64,000 nt of DNA from an uncultured Algibacter sp. GTDB lineage: Bacteria; Bacteroidota; Bacteroidia; Flavobacteriales; Flavobacteriaceae. A program made the translations under genes and the position numbers. The stretch lies in NCBI RefSeq assembly GCF_947487575.1, contig NZ_CANKXG010000007.1, positions 62,001-126,000 on the forward strand, in the 5' to 3' direction. A model generated the notes under the pieces. The model was not told the origin of the DNA, did no database searches, and saw only the letters and a program-made list of their open reading frames with translations. Of the stretch, positions 1-10,369 are shown piece by piece. Position 1 is the stretch's first letter. Each line of letters begins with the position of its first letter.

Positions 1-1443
1 TTGTAGATGACTTTTGTTTAGACCACCAACGTATAGAACAATATCCGCCTTTTTAGCAGTTTCAATGGCCTGTACCCTAAGTGAATCTTGATTTAGTTTT
101 GAAGGAATAATATCATCGTACACAGAAGGTCCAGTATGGTAGCCCATAGCATGAATAATTTTTGCCTTCTTATAGCGTTGTTTCATACCTTCAAGTGGTG
201 AAATTTCAAATTGAGGTTTTAATTCAGACGAACCTCCACCAGCAGTCATAGAGCGTGTAGCATTTTCTCCAATAACAGCAATAGTAAGTCCTTCTTTATC
301 TTCAATAGGGAAGAAATTGTTTTCGTTTTTTAATAAAACAATACCTTCTTGGGCTACACTTCTAGCAACATCATGATGTGCTTTAGTATTTATTCTTCCA
401 AAGCCTCTATTCTGTTTTAAAGTGGTGCGAAACATTAGTCGTAAAATACGTCTTACTTTATCATCAACAACAGATTCTTTAATGTCTCCATTTTTTAGGG
501 CTTTTAAAAACGCTGATGCTAGATAGTAATAGTCATAATGATTTGAAGTTGTAGTACCTAAACCATCAGTTCCTGTTCCCATTTCTAGATCTAAACCGTT
601 TATGGCAGCTTCCATAGTATCATGGGTTGAACTCCAATCGCTAATTACTACACCATCATACCCCCAATCTCCTTTTAAAATAGTTTTAGTGAGTAACTCA
701 TGGTGAGTTGTATATTGTCCTCTAAACTTGTTGTAAGCTCCCATAATTGCCCATACATCGGCATCTTGTACTGCAGCTTTAAAGGCAGGTAAATAAATTT
801 CATGTAATGCTCTGTCACTAGCTTCAACATTAATGGTACTTCTCCAATGTTCTTGATTATTTAAGGCAAAATGTTTCACACAGGCAGCTACATTGTTTTT
901 TTGTACACCTTTAATATAAGGTACTACCATTGTAGAAGCCAGATATGGGTCTTCTCCTAAATATTCAAAGTTTCTTCCATTAAGAGGAGTTCGGTAAATA
1001 TTTACACCAGGCCCTAAAAGGACATCTTTTTCTCTGTAAAGTGCTTCTTCTCCAATACTTTTACCAAATTGAGAAGCTAAGTTTGGGTTAAAACTAGCTG
1101 CTAAACAAGTAAGCGCAGGGAAAGCTGTTATAGAATCATTGGTCCATCCAGCATAATCCCAAGAATCCCAACTAATTTCTGCTCTAACGCCATGAGGGCC
1201 GTCAGACATCCATATTTCTGGAATTCCAAGTCTTTCAACACCTTTGGTGCTAAATTTAGATTGTGCATGACACATGGCTACTTTTTCTTCAAGAGAAAGT
1301 AAAGGCAGGATACTATCAATTTTTTTTTCTATTGAGTTTGCACTAGTGTTACTAGGTAATTCGTTTTGAGAGATTATAGAACTAAATGTAAATAGTGTAA
1401 ACAGTAGTGCTAAGTTGTAATGGTACTTGAAAGTAATATTCAT
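1..1443 (-). CDS. Glycoside hydrolase family 3 beta-glucosidase-like protein, partial (C-terminus off the left edge), with N-terminal signal peptide
   Basis: Own translation of the minus strand from the CAT at 1441-1443: MNITFKYHYNLALLFTLFTFSSIISQ... then ERLGIPEIWMSDGPHGVR, LGPGVNIYRTPLNGRNFEYLGEDPYLA, VAACVKHFALNNQE, GYDGVVISDWSSTHDTMEAAINGLDLEMG (GH3 nucleophile SDW motif). Absent from the ORF track because it is open at the edge. Confidence 0.93.
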   Translation of the reverse strand, partial: MNITFKYHYNLALLFTLFTFSSIISQNELPSNTSANSIEKKIDSILPLLSLEEKVAMCHAQSKFSTKGVERLGIPEIWMSDGPHGVRAEISWDSWDYAGWTNDSITAFPALTCLAASFNPNLASQFGKSIGEEALYREKDVLLGPGVNIYRTPLNGRNFEYLGEDPYLASTMVVPYIKGVQKNNVAACVKHFALNNQEHWRSTINVEASDRALHEIYLPAFKAAVQDADVWAIMGAYNKFRGQYTTHHELLTKTILKGDWGYDGVVISDWSSTHDTMEAAINGLDLEMGTGTDGLGTTTSNHYDYYYLASAFLKALKNGDIKESVVDDKVRRILRLMFRTTLKQNRGFGRINTKAHHDVARSVAQEGIVLLKNENNFFPIEDKEGLTIAVIGENATRSMTAGGGSSELKPQFEISPLEGMKQRYKKAKIIHAMGYHTGPSVYDDIIPSKLNQDSLRVQAIETAKKADIVLYVGGLNKSHLQ

Positions 1444-1694
1444 GAATTTTTTTGATTTTTTTTTAAAATGAAGTTATTAATTGAGTCTTGAATTCTTATT
1501 AGGATTAATGTAAAAGTAGTATTTACACAATTATAAAATTAAAACTAATCAAGCATTTTTTGTAAATACAATAAGTTATTCTTTTAATATTTAATTGTTT
1601 TTTCTTAAACGATATTAATTAGCCATGACTTTTGTCATACAATTTCACTCTTTGGTTTGGTAACTTTAAAAAACTAAATTAAAACTAGAATGTC

Positions 1695-2114
1695 ATGATA
1701 AGAAAAGCACCAATTTCAATGATAATGACTCAGGATGTCATAACATTAAAAAAAACAGATAATTTAGAAACTGCTGAACAATTATTTAAGAAGCATAAAA
1801 TAAGGCATATTCCTGTTGTTAATATTAATACAATTATAGGTATGCTTAGCTATACCGATTTACTTAGATTAAGCTTTGCAGATGTTACAAATGATAATGA
1901 TACCTCTGCTGATGTTATGATATATAATACTTTAACTATAGGGCAAGTAATGAAAAGAAGTGTTATTTCTGTCTCTCCATCTAACTCGATAAAAGAGGTC
2001 GCTAAAATTTTAGCAACTAAAGAGTTTCATGCGCTTCCAGTAGTTAGTAAGAACACTTTAGTTGGTATAGTAACAACTACAGATTTGATTAATTATTTAA
2101 TTAAGCAGTTTTAA
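1695..2114 (+). CDS. Tandem CBS domain protein
   Basis: Two CBS repeats: MTQDVITLKKTDNLETAEQLFKKHKIRHIPVV...IGMLSYTDLL and VISVSPSNSIKEVAKILATKEFHALPVV...LVGIVTTTDLI. Confidence 0.9.
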   Translation: MIRKAPISMIMTQDVITLKKTDNLETAEQLFKKHKIRHIPVVNINTIIGMLSYTDLLRLSFADVTNDNDTSADVMIYNTLTIGQVMKRSVISVSPSNSIKEVAKILATKEFHALPVVSKNTLVGIVTTTDLINYLIKQF

Positions 2115-2198
2115 ATTAATTTGTTAATCTATCATGCGTTACAAGTAGTTTTTAAGAAATAGTATAGTTTACTCTAATTGTATAATTTAAACTTAAGT

Positions 2199-2304
2199 GC
2201 AGAATTATTATTTAAGCAATATAAAATCTGGGATATCCCTGAATGTCTACAGGTGTAATAGTGGTTGCGCTAAATTTTACAGATTTATTAAACTGTTTTT
2301 TTTA
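2199..2304 (+). pseudogene. Remnant of a CBS-domain gene (short out-of-frame duplicate of the upstream CBS gene)
   Basis: Frame at 2199: AELLFKQYKIWDIPECLQV-stop (cf. AEQLFKKHKIRHIPVV in the intact gene). A second frame then gives GVIVVALNFTDLLNCFF-stop (cf. LVGIVTTTDLINYLIKQF). Confidence 0.55.
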
Positions 2305-2312
2305 AAATATAT

Positions 2313-2975
2313 CTAAGAATTAGCAATAGCTCTTAAATTTTTAATGGTTTCTTGTTGGTTAGTACTTTTAAAAATATAACTGCCAGCAACCAAAACATCC
2401 GCACCAGCATCAACTAATTGTTTGGCATTTTTATTAGTAACGCCACCATCAATTTCAATTTGTGTTGTTGCTCCTTTACGAGTAATTAATTCTTTTAATT
2501 GCTTTACCTTATTATAAGTATTCTCAATAAAATTTTGACCTCCAAAGCCAGGGTTAACACTCATTATACATACTAAATCTATGTCATTAATAGTATCTTC
2601 CAGAAGGCTAATATTTGTGTGTGGGTTTAGGGCAACACCAGTTTTCATGCCTTCAGTTTTAATAGCTTGTAGTGTGCGATGTAAATGAGTGCAAGCTTCA
2701 TAGTGCACCGTTAAAACATCACTACCTAAATTAGCAAATGTTTTTATATATCTATCTGGATCTATAATCATTAAATGTACGTCAATGGTCTTGTTTGCAT
2801 GTTTAGCAATAGCTTTTAAAACAGGCATTCCAAACGAAATATTAGGTACAAAAACCCCATCCATAATGTCAATATGAAACCAATCAGCATCGCTATTATT
2901 TACCATTTCTATATCACGTTGAAGATTAGCAAAATCTGCTGCTAAAATTGATGGGGCAATGAGTTTTGAAGACAT
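2313..2975 (-). CDS. rpe: Ribulose-phosphate 3-epimerase
   Basis: LIAPSILAADFANL, HIDIMDGVFVPNISFG, DVHLMI, MSVNPGFGGQNFI, EIDGGVT motifs. Confidence 0.97.
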   Translation of the reverse strand: MSSKLIAPSILAADFANLQRDIEMVNNSDADWFHIDIMDGVFVPNISFGMPVLKAIAKHANKTIDVHLMIIDPDRYIKTFANLGSDVLTVHYEACTHLHRTLQAIKTEGMKTGVALNPHTNISLLEDTINDIDLVCIMSVNPGFGGQNFIENTYNKVKQLKELITRKGATTQIEIDGGVTNKNAKQLVDAGADVLVAGSYIFKSTNQQETIKNLRAIANS

Positions 2976-3020
2976 GATATTAAATTTTTGTTTTACAAAA
3001 ATAAGAGTTTAATAAATGAG

Positions 3021-3431
3021 TTACCCCACAGTTCTTATAAAATTTTCCGCCATAATAATGAGTTTGTTTGCAATTTTATGATTAGCATTTTTTAGCCAAT
3101 TTAAGTAGTCATGTAATTCTATAAATTCATTACTACTTCTTACAACTGTAAAACCAAAATTATAATCTGCAAAAATGCGCGTTTCTGTATTTATATTTAT
3201 AACCTTTATAATGTTTTTATGCCTTTTGTCTTTTATTATGCGTTCATATGTCTTGTCAACATCTTCTTCATGACCTTCTAAAACCTGAAGATAATTTCCT
3301 TTGTGATAAATTAAAATACCCGAAATATTATTTTTTAAATTATTCTTTTTTGCTTGTGCATATAAATCTTTTACATTTTTGGGTGCCTCTTGCTGATTAG
3401 AGTCACTCATATAACAAATGGTTTTTAGCAT
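3021..3431 (-). CDS. BLUF-domain (FAD blue-light sensor) protein
   Basis: ICYMS N-terminal Tyr, KKNNLKNNISGILIYHKGNYLQVLEGHEEDVDKTYERIIKDKRHKN pattern of BLUF domains. Confidence 0.85.
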   Translation of the reverse strand: MLKTICYMSDSNQQEAPKNVKDLYAQAKKNNLKNNISGILIYHKGNYLQVLEGHEEDVDKTYERIIKDKRHKNIIKVININTETRIFADYNFGFTVVRSSNEFIELHDYLNWLKNANHKIANKLIIMAENFIRTVG

Positions 3432-3481
3432 TATTGATTATTAGTGGTTGGTTATAGTTCTCTAAAATAAGCAAAAAAATA

Positions 3482-3510
3482 AACCCGCGGTAATCAGCCG
3501 CGGGTTCTTT
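3482..3510 (-). terminator. Rho-independent terminator of rpoD
   Basis: Perfect stem AACCCGCGG-taatcag-CCGCGGGTT, followed by a T-rich run in minus-strand orientation. Confidence 0.8.
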
Positions 3511-3583
3511 CATCAATCAAAAAACGAACAGTTATGTTTTGTAACTGTTGTTACCTTAATTTAGTCGTAATTTTTAATAATTA

Positions 3584-4447
3584 CTAACCTAAATATGTTT
3601 TTAATATTTTACTTCTAGACGTATGTTTTAATCTACGTATAGCTTTTTCTTTAATTTGTCTTACACGCTCACGAGTTAAATCAAATGTTTCACCAATTTC
3701 TTCAAGTGTCATTGGGTGTTGGTTTCCTAAACCAAAGTACAAACGAATCACATCTGCTTCACGAGGTGTTAATGTTTCCAAAGCACGCTCAATTTCTGTA
3801 CGTAAAGACTCATGCAATAATTCTTTATCAGGATTTGGCGACTCACCAGAATTCAATACATCATATAAGTTAGAATCTTCACCTTCAACTAAAGGGGCAT
3901 CCATACTTACGTGGCGTCCAGAATTCTTCATAGATTCCTTAACATCATTAATAGTCATATCCAACTCTTTTGCTATTTCTTCAGCAGAAGGCGGGCGTTC
4001 ATGACTTTGCTCTAAAAAAGCAAACGTTTTATTAATCTTATTAATAGAACCAATTTTGTTTAATGGTAAACGTACAATACGCGATTGTTCAGCTAAAGCT
4101 TGAAGAATCGATTGACGAATCCACCAAACAGCATAGGATATAAATTTAAAACCACGAGTTTCATCAAAACGTTGTGCAGCTTTAATTAACCCTAAATTAC
4201 CTTCATTAATTAAATCAGGTAAAGTAAGCCCTTGGTTTTGGTATTGCTTAGCTACAGATACAACGAAACGTAAGTTAGCCTTAGTTAACTTCTCTAAAGC
4301 TATCTGATCGCCAGCCTTAATACGTTGTGCTAATTCAACTTCCTCATCAGCTGTAATCAAATCAACCTTACCAATTTCCTGTAGATATTTATCTAACGAC
4401 GCAGTTTCTCTATTAGTAACCTGCTTCGTAATTTTAAGTTGTCTCAT
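3584..4447 (-). CDS. rpoD: Primary sigma factor RpoD/SigA (short Bacteroidetes type)
   Basis: [55 protein letters not shown]-terminal [29 protein letters not shown]. Confidence 0.97.
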   Translation of the reverse strand: MRQLKITKQVTNRETASLDKYLQEIGKVDLITADEEVELAQRIKAGDQIALEKLTKANLRFVVSVAKQYQNQGLTLPDLINEGNLGLIKAAQRFDETRGFKFISYAVWWIRQSILQALAEQSRIVRLPLNKIGSINKINKTFAFLEQSHERPPSAEEIAKELDMTINDVKESMKNSGRHVSMDAPLVEGEDSNLYDVLNSGESPNPDKELLHESLRTEIERALETLTPREADVIRLYFGLGNQHPMTLEEIGETFDLTRERVRQIKEKAIRRLKHTSRSKILKTYLG

Positions 4448-4496
4448 CTAATGTTTCCTGAATTTAATTGTGAATAAATAGGTCGTTCAATAGTTA

Positions 4497-4523
4497 TACG
4501 AACAAAAGTTACATTTTGTTACA
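4497..4523 (-). promoter_or_regulatory. ECF-sigma-like promoter motif upstream of rpoD
   Basis: Minus strand TGTAAC-N17-CGTATAAC about 50 bp upstream of the rpoD start. Confidence 0.35.
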
Positions 4524-4602
4524 AAAAAGATTAAAATATTTTCAATCCCTTAGTAATTAGACACTAAAAACACAAAAAAGTCACATTCATTATAATTATT
4601 TT

Positions 4603-4693
4603 GGGCATTACCCACAAGGGGTCGGGCTTTCCGCTGCAAGTCCTCGCACCTCCTGCGTCGGGCTGTGGGCTTTCCACTACAATCCCTAATGCG
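4603..4693 (+). repeat. Dispersed GCGTTA/TAACGC repeat, copy A
   Basis: GGGCATTACCCACAAGGGGTCGGGCTTTCCGCTGCAAGTCCTCG...GGGCTTTCCACTACAATCCCTAATGC; related copies elsewhere in the window. Confidence 0.85.
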
Positions 4694-4832
4694 CTCACTC
4701 TTACGGCTCACTCAAAATTCAAAAAAAACATTTTAAATTGCTGTTTATTAGTTAGTTGTAGTTTTAGCATTATTTTATATAAACTTAGATGTTAACATGT
4801 AAAGCAATAGAAATTTATCCGACAAAGAATCT

Positions 4833-5984
4833 ATGAAAAAATCAATACTTATAATAACATTTGCAGTATGTATTAACATTAGTTGCGAAAAAGAAGAAGA
4901 TGATTTATTCGATATAAACGCCGTAAGAACGCCACCACTTATTACCGCTCCTAATAATTTTGTAGACCCCAAGTTAAATCAACAAGCAAAAGATTTATAT
5001 GGTAGATTAATAAATATAACCCAAAAGGGGATAGCTTTTGGCCAACAGCAACCCTTTGGCACAGGAACTGATTTTTCAGTACCAAACCAATTACAACCAG
5101 ATTTCTTTGATGTTACAGGAGACTTTCCGGCCATAGCTGGTTTCGATTTAGAAGAAATTAGTCTCCAATCAGATTCAAATACTCCTGAATCTTTTCTAGA
5201 CAAATTCATTAATAGATTTACTAAAGCAGTAATAGAAGCACACGAAAATGGAAGTATTATAACCATAAGTTGGCATCATATTAATCCGCAAGGTTTTGAT
5301 GCAAACGGAATAGAAAATTTTGACGGAGTAGTAGCTAAGTTTTTAGAAGGCGGTGAATTCCGTCAAGAATATATTAAGCGTCTATCTCGAGCCGCAAGAT
5401 TATTAAATAATTTAGTAGACGCTCAAGGTAATTCCATACCAGTATTGTTTAGGCCTTGGCATGAAATGAATGGAAGCTTCTTTTTTTGGGGAGATGGTTT
5501 TAGAACAACAGACGATTATATCCAACTCTGGAAAGACACTATTAAAATCTTATCTGAAGATTTTAATGTTCATAACCTTATTTACGTTTACGCACCTAAC
5601 TTAATTTCTAATAGATCAGAATACTTAAGAAACTATCCAGGAGACGAATTTGTAGATATGTTGGGCATTGATGTCTACGATTTTAGAAATAGAAATTTTT
5701 TAAATAACGCCATAAGAAATTTACAAATTGTAGAAGATATAGCCACAGAGAAAAACATGCTTTTCTCACTTACGGAAACAGGCTTAAAGAATGTTGTAGA
5801 TAATAATTGGTGGACACAAAGTTTATATAAAGCGATTAGAAGTAGCAGTATTAGTTATGCTATGATATGGAGAAATGATATGACCATATTTTTTCATGCA
5901 CCCTTTCTTGGTCATCCATCCGAAGGTGATTTTAATGAATTTTTAGATAAAGAAATTATATTATTAAGTAGTGATATTGAGTAA
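4833..5984 (+). CDS. GH26 family beta-mannanase-like lipoprotein
   Basis: Lipoprotein signal ...INISCEKEEDD; AFGQQQPFGTGTDF, GDFPAIAGFDLEE, ITISWHHINPQG, VLFRPWHEMNGSFFFWG, LIYVYAPN, MLGIDVYD, LTETGLKN are GH26-typical. Confidence 0.9.
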   Translation: MKKSILIITFAVCINISCEKEEDDLFDINAVRTPPLITAPNNFVDPKLNQQAKDLYGRLINITQKGIAFGQQQPFGTGTDFSVPNQLQPDFFDVTGDFPAIAGFDLEEISLQSDSNTPESFLDKFINRFTKAVIEAHENGSIITISWHHINPQGFDANGIENFDGVVAKFLEGGEFRQEYIKRLSRAARLLNNLVDAQGNSIPVLFRPWHEMNGSFFFWGDGFRTTDDYIQLWKDTIKILSEDFNVHNLIYVYAPNLISNRSEYLRNYPGDEFVDMLGIDVYDFRNRNFLNNAIRNLQIVEDIATEKNMLFSLTETGLKNVVDNNWWTQSLYKAIRSSSISYAMIWRNDMTIFFHAPFLGHPSEGDFNEFLDKEIILLSSDIE

Positions 5985-6059
5985 AAAGACTTTCTGAAAA
6001 TTTTTGAGTAAGTTGAATATGTATTAACTTATTTCAAGACTAATATTTTTTAAACAAGA

Positions 6060-6086
6060 AAAAGCCCATCAAATTTGATAGGCTTC
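6060..6086 (-). terminator. Terminator of the GT2 gene
   Basis: Minus strand AAGCCTATCAAATTTGATGGGCTTTTTC hairpin plus T-run. Confidence 0.7.
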
Positions 6087-6111
6087 TAATAGTTTGAAAT
6101 TCTAACAATAA

Positions 6112-7548
6112 TTATTTCTTCTCTGTCAAACCACGAGTTAACCAACCCCGTCTATTAGCTGTAGCTATCGCATAAGGTGTAATCCAAAAGAGGCCGAATG
6201 TATATAAAATACTGTATGAGTAAGCCCAAAAACCTTCAAATGACTTATAGCTATTAGCAAAAAATAGTACTGAAAATGTTGAAAAAATTAAAATGCTAAC
6301 TAAAGTGGATCCTAAAAATAACAACGGATGTACTAAAACAAAAAACAGCATAAAAATAACCAATGGATAACTGATTAATATTTTTAAAAACTGACTAATA
6401 AATAAGGAGCGAATTCCGAATTTAGATCCAGATCTAAAATTGGTAAAAACAAATTTTGACATTTCAAGATTTTCACGAACATTACTGCGTCCCCATCTAA
6501 TAAACATTTTGTATAAACCTGGATATTCTTCTGGAACATTAGTATATGCCACTGCGTTTTTTTGAAATAAAACATGTTTTCCTTGCTTTAAAATCATGTT
6601 GGTCATGGCGCGGTCTTCTCCAATATCACTTGGTTGACCCATAAAAGTCTGATTAATCCATTGTGGTAAACAGTTGTGAACAGCAGTACTTCTATATGCA
6701 GCCAAAGCTCCAGGTGTGCATAATACGGAATTCAAATTACTTTCAGCAGAGCGTACAAATTCAAAACTCAACACGAAACTTACATCTAGCATTTTTGGTA
6801 GCATCTCTTTTGTATTGTTTAAAACACGAATGTTTCCAGCTACTGCGCCACAATTTTTATCTTTTACAAAAGGACTCACTAAATGTCTAATAGTGTCGGT
6901 ATTTACTATAGAATCACTATCAACAGTAATGAAAATGTCACCACTACCAACGTTAAAACCGCGGTATAGTGCATGACGTTTTCCTTTGTTTTCAGGCTGT
7001 TTAAAAATTTCTAAACGATTACTTAATTTTTTTTTAGCATCAATAATCCAATCCCAGGTATCATCTAAACTACCATCATCAATTGCAATAATCTCTAATT
7101 TATCTTTTGGATAATCACTTTTCTCTAAACTCATTATTGTATCCCAAACCTGTTTACCTTCATTATAAGCAGGTACTATAACTGTGCAGGTTGGTAATTC
7201 TTCATCTGATACAGACTTAATAGGTTTGTATTTATAGTAGTTATACGCTATATAAAGAAACATAATTGCTTTATAAACAAGCAAAATTAAGCCAACAATA
7301 CCGAAAACAGCACCTAAAGTTGAATCCATACGATTTGCATTAAATTCTTCAAAATCATTATGAAAAACCGAGAAAGAATAAATGCCTAGTGCAATCAATA
7401 AAAAAGTACCTAGAAGAATAATTTTATTTTGAGGGTTCTCTGTTTTTCCATTATTATGAAAAAGTCTACTTATATAGTTCTCTATTGTATTGATTTTACT
7501 TTTTGCATTTGATTTAATTTTAGAAGGATTAATTTGGGGGGTAGACAT
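6112..7548 (-). CDS. Membrane glycosyltransferase family 2
   Basis: CTVIVPAYNEGKQVWDTI, IAIDDGSLDDT, FITVDSDSI, GEDRAMTNMIL, IRWGRSNVRE (Q/RxxRW-like), multiple TM helices. Confidence 0.9.
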   Translation of the reverse strand: MSTPQINPSKIKSNAKSKINTIENYISRLFHNNGKTENPQNKIILLGTFLLIALGIYSFSVFHNDFEEFNANRMDSTLGAVFGIVGLILLVYKAIMFLYIAYNYYKYKPIKSVSDEELPTCTVIVPAYNEGKQVWDTIMSLEKSDYPKDKLEIIAIDDGSLDDTWDWIIDAKKKLSNRLEIFKQPENKGKRHALYRGFNVGSGDIFITVDSDSIVNTDTIRHLVSPFVKDKNCGAVAGNIRVLNNTKEMLPKMLDVSFVLSFEFVRSAESNLNSVLCTPGALAAYRSTAVHNCLPQWINQTFMGQPSDIGEDRAMTNMILKQGKHVLFQKNAVAYTNVPEEYPGLYKMFIRWGRSNVRENLEMSKFVFTNFRSGSKFGIRSLFISQFLKILISYPLVIFMLFFVLVHPLLFLGSTLVSILIFSTFSVLFFANSYKSFEGFWAYSYSILYTFGLFWITPYAIATANRRGWLTRGLTEKK

Positions 7549-7699
7549 GAATTTTTTTAGGATTTTATTTATATATGTATTTACGTTGGTAATATCTGTT
7601 TAGATTTTTTTAAATATTTATTTAAGAATAAATTTTTGATTCTGTTTCCGTGGATAATGATTTGTAGAAAGTAATAACTTTTACACTTTAAGAATGAAG

Positions 7700-7742
7700 C
7701 AAAAAGAATCCCTGAATAGAATTAATTCTATTCGGGGTTCTT
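7700..7742. terminator. Hairpin/terminator-like structure
   Basis: GAATCCCTGAATAGAATTAATTCTATTCGGGGTTC imperfect long stem flanked by A/T runs. Confidence 0.5.
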
Positions 7743-7942
7743 TATTAAAATTTAGATGTTGAAAAAAATCAACAAGAATTCTCAATGTTTAAATAGTATT
7801 TTTGAAGTGGTTATTTAAGGGGGAATTTGATTATTTGAAGCATCATCAAAGATAATAATAGCAAGAAGAGTATATAGGCAAAGGAATTGTTGGTGTTTAT
7901 GATACTGTAGATAATATTCAATTTAGAATCCTAAAGAACTAA

Positions 7943-7980
7943 AAAAAGCCTGTTTTTCAAATTTTGAAACAGGCTTTTAA
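7943..7980 (-). terminator. Terminator downstream of pnp
   Basis: AAAAAAGCCTGTTTTTCAAATTTTGAAACAGGCTTTT symmetric stem. Confidence 0.8.
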
Positions 7981-8000
7981 TATTATAATCTAAAAAAGAA

Positions 8001-10268
8001 TTAATCTTCCTTTTTATCTCCTCTAGGTCTTCTATCGTCTCTACGATTATCTCTACCTCTGTTATCACGTCCACGGTTATCTCTACCTCGATTGTTATCT
8101 CTTGGTGGTCTTTCAACATAACCTTCTGGTTTTGGTAAAATAGCCTTACGAGATACTTTTTCCTTACGCGTACGTTTGTCTATACCAAAGTATTTTACAT
8201 CAAATACATCGCCCATGTTTACAACATCGCTTACATTTTCAGTACGTTCCCAAGCTAATTCACTAACGTGTAATAATACTTCGTTTCCTGGTGCTTCAAC
8301 ATATTCTACAACAGCACCAAAGTCAAGCATCTTAATCACTTTAACTTCGTAAACACTACCCACTTCAGGTTTAAATAATATAGCATCAATTTTTGCCATA
8401 ACAGCATCAATACCTTTACTGCCAACACCTAAAATTTCAACAATACCCTCTTCAGTAACAGGATCTTCGTTAATAACGATAGTGGTTTCAGTTTCTTTTT
8501 GCATTTCCTGAATCACTTTTCCTCCAGGACCAATTAACGCACCAATAAATTCGTTTGGTACACGTCTTGAAACCATAGTAGGAGCGTGGTCTTTAACTTC
8601 GTTATTAGGAGTTTCAATAGTTTCGGTAATTTTACCTAAAATATGTAAACGACCATCACGAGCTTGTTTTAAAGCATTTACAAGAATTTCGTATGACAAT
8701 CCTTTTACTTTAATATCCATTTGGCAAGCTGTAATACCATCAGCAGTACCAGTAACCTTAAAGTCCATATCTCCTAAGTGATCTTCATCACCTAAAATGT
8801 CAGAAAGCACAGCGTATTTTCCAGAGTCAGCATCAGAGATTAATCCCATAGCAATACCAGAAACAGGTTTCTTTAATTGTACCCCTGCATCCATCATTGC
8901 CATAGTACCAGCACAAACGGTTGCCATAGAAGACGAACCATTAGATTCTAAAATTTCAGAAACTACACGAACAGTATAAGGGCAATCATCAGGAACCATA
9001 CCTTTTAAAGCACGTTGTGCTAAATTACCGTGTCCAACCTCTCTACGAGACGTTCCACGAATAGGTCTAGCTTCACCCGTGGAAAAAGGAGGGAAGTTAT
9101 AGTGTAAATAGAAACGCTCCTCACCTTCGTAAGATGGCATATCTATTTGATTAGCTTCTCTACTTGTACCTAAAGTAACCGTAGCCAGTGCTTGAGTTTC
9201 CCCACGCGTAAATATAGACGAACCGTGTGTAGAAGGTAAATAATCAACCTCACACCAAATTGGTCTAATCTCATCTGTTTTACGTCCATCTAAACGTAAA
9301 CCTTCATTTAAAGTTAAATCTCTAACCGCAGCTTTTTCAGCCTTAGAGTAATATTTAGAAATTAACCCACCAAAATCTTCTTGTTCTTCTTCAGAAAAAG
9401 AGGCTTTAATTTCTTCTTTAATTTCACCAAATGCAGCGCTACGTTCATGCTTTGCAGAACCAGCTTGTGCTACAGCATATACTTTGTCGTATGCCATGTC
9501 GTGGATTTTCTGAGCTAAATCAGCATCTTCTCTTTCTGGCTCATACTCACGTACTTCTTTTTTGCCGAAAGCTTCAGCTAATTTTACTTGAGCAGCACAT
9601 TGTACTTTAATGGCCTCGTGTGCAAACTTAATGGCTTCAGTCATTTCTTCTTCAGAAATCTCATCCATTTCACCCTCAACCATCATCACAGAATCAGCAG
9701 AAGCTCCAATCATCATATCGATGTCAGACTCTAATAATTGTGCTCTAGTTGGGTTTATTACGAATTCACCATTAATACGACCAACTCTAGCTTCAGAGAT
9801 TGGGCATTCAAATGGAAAATCAGATAATTGAATAGCCGCTGAAGCAGCTAAACCTGCCATAGCATCTGGCATAACATCATCATCATGAGACATTAATTGA
9901 ATCATCACCTGAGTTTCAGAATGATAATCTTTAGGGAATAACGGACGTAAAACGCGGTCTACTAAACGCATCGTTAAAACCTCTCCGTCACTCGGTCTAG
10001 CTTCTCTTTTGAAGAAACCTCCAGGGTAACGCCCTGCAGCAGCAAATTTTTCTCTGTAATCTACTGTTAACGGTAAAAAGTCAACATCTGCTTGTCTGTA
10101 ATTGGAAACAACTGTACATAATAACATACATTTTCCAGATTGCACAACAACGCTTCCGTGCGCTTGTTTTGCTAATTTTCCGGTTTCAATAGAAATTTCT
10201 CTACCGTCTCCTAGGTCAATGACCTCTTTAAAAACTTTTGGAATCATAAATTTTTTCTTGTAATTCAA
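8001..10268 (-). CDS. pnp: Polyribonucleotide nucleotidyltransferase (PNPase) with RGRDN-repeat C-terminal tail
   Basis: RNase PH domains ([48 protein letters not shown]), KH ([21 protein letters not shown]) and S1 domains; tail [29 protein letters not shown]. Confidence 0.98.
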   Translation of the reverse strand: MNYKKKFMIPKVFKEVIDLGDGREISIETGKLAKQAHGSVVVQSGKCMLLCTVVSNYRQADVDFLPLTVDYREKFAAAGRYPGGFFKREARPSDGEVLTMRLVDRVLRPLFPKDYHSETQVMIQLMSHDDDVMPDAMAGLAASAAIQLSDFPFECPISEARVGRINGEFVINPTRAQLLESDIDMMIGASADSVMMVEGEMDEISEEEMTEAIKFAHEAIKVQCAAQVKLAEAFGKKEVREYEPEREDADLAQKIHDMAYDKVYAVAQAGSAKHERSAAFGEIKEEIKASFSEEEQEDFGGLISKYYSKAEKAAVRDLTLNEGLRLDGRKTDEIRPIWCEVDYLPSTHGSSIFTRGETQALATVTLGTSREANQIDMPSYEGEERFYLHYNFPPFSTGEARPIRGTSRREVGHGNLAQRALKGMVPDDCPYTVRVVSEILESNGSSSMATVCAGTMAMMDAGVQLKKPVSGIAMGLISDADSGKYAVLSDILGDEDHLGDMDFKVTGTADGITACQMDIKVKGLSYEILVNALKQARDGRLHILGKITETIETPNNEVKDHAPTMVSRRVPNEFIGALIGPGGKVIQEMQKETETTIVINEDPVTEEGIVEILGVGSKGIDAVMAKIDAILFKPEVGSVYEVKVIKMLDFGAVVEYVEAPGNEVLLHVSELAWERTENVSDVVNMGDVFDVKYFGIDKRTRKEKVSRKAILPKPEGYVERPPRDNNRGRDNRGRDNRGRDNRRDDRRPRGDKKED

Positions 10269-10369
10269 GCGTAAAATTGCTCAAATCATGTTAAACAATG
10301 GTCGTTGTGTTGTGTGTAGTTATTGTGTGTGTGACCAATGAAAAACTATAACTAGCTTCTTCTATGTTT

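Noticed and set aside
3685-3873. 62-aa ORF antisense to rpoD, and similar antisense ORFs in pnp, accD, ubiE, tamL-like, nqr and gpmI
   Set aside because: They overlap strongly supported genes on the opposite strand, with no independent domain or start-site evidence.
4601-4795. 64-aa plus-strand ORF
   Set aside because: It mostly covers repeat copy A; low-complexity translation and no plausible protein.
7746-7942. Possible gene remnant (EEYIGKGIVGVYDTVDNIQFRILKN-stop)
   Set aside because: Short open stretch without recognisable homology; cannot be told from chance.
8030-8110. CRISPR-like tandem periodicity
   Set aside because: It is the 15-bp codon repeat encoding RGRDN in pnp; no spacers and no cas genes.
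7931-8119. 62-aa ORF overlapping the pnp 3' end
   Set aside because: Alternative frame of the RGRDN repeat tail plus terminator.
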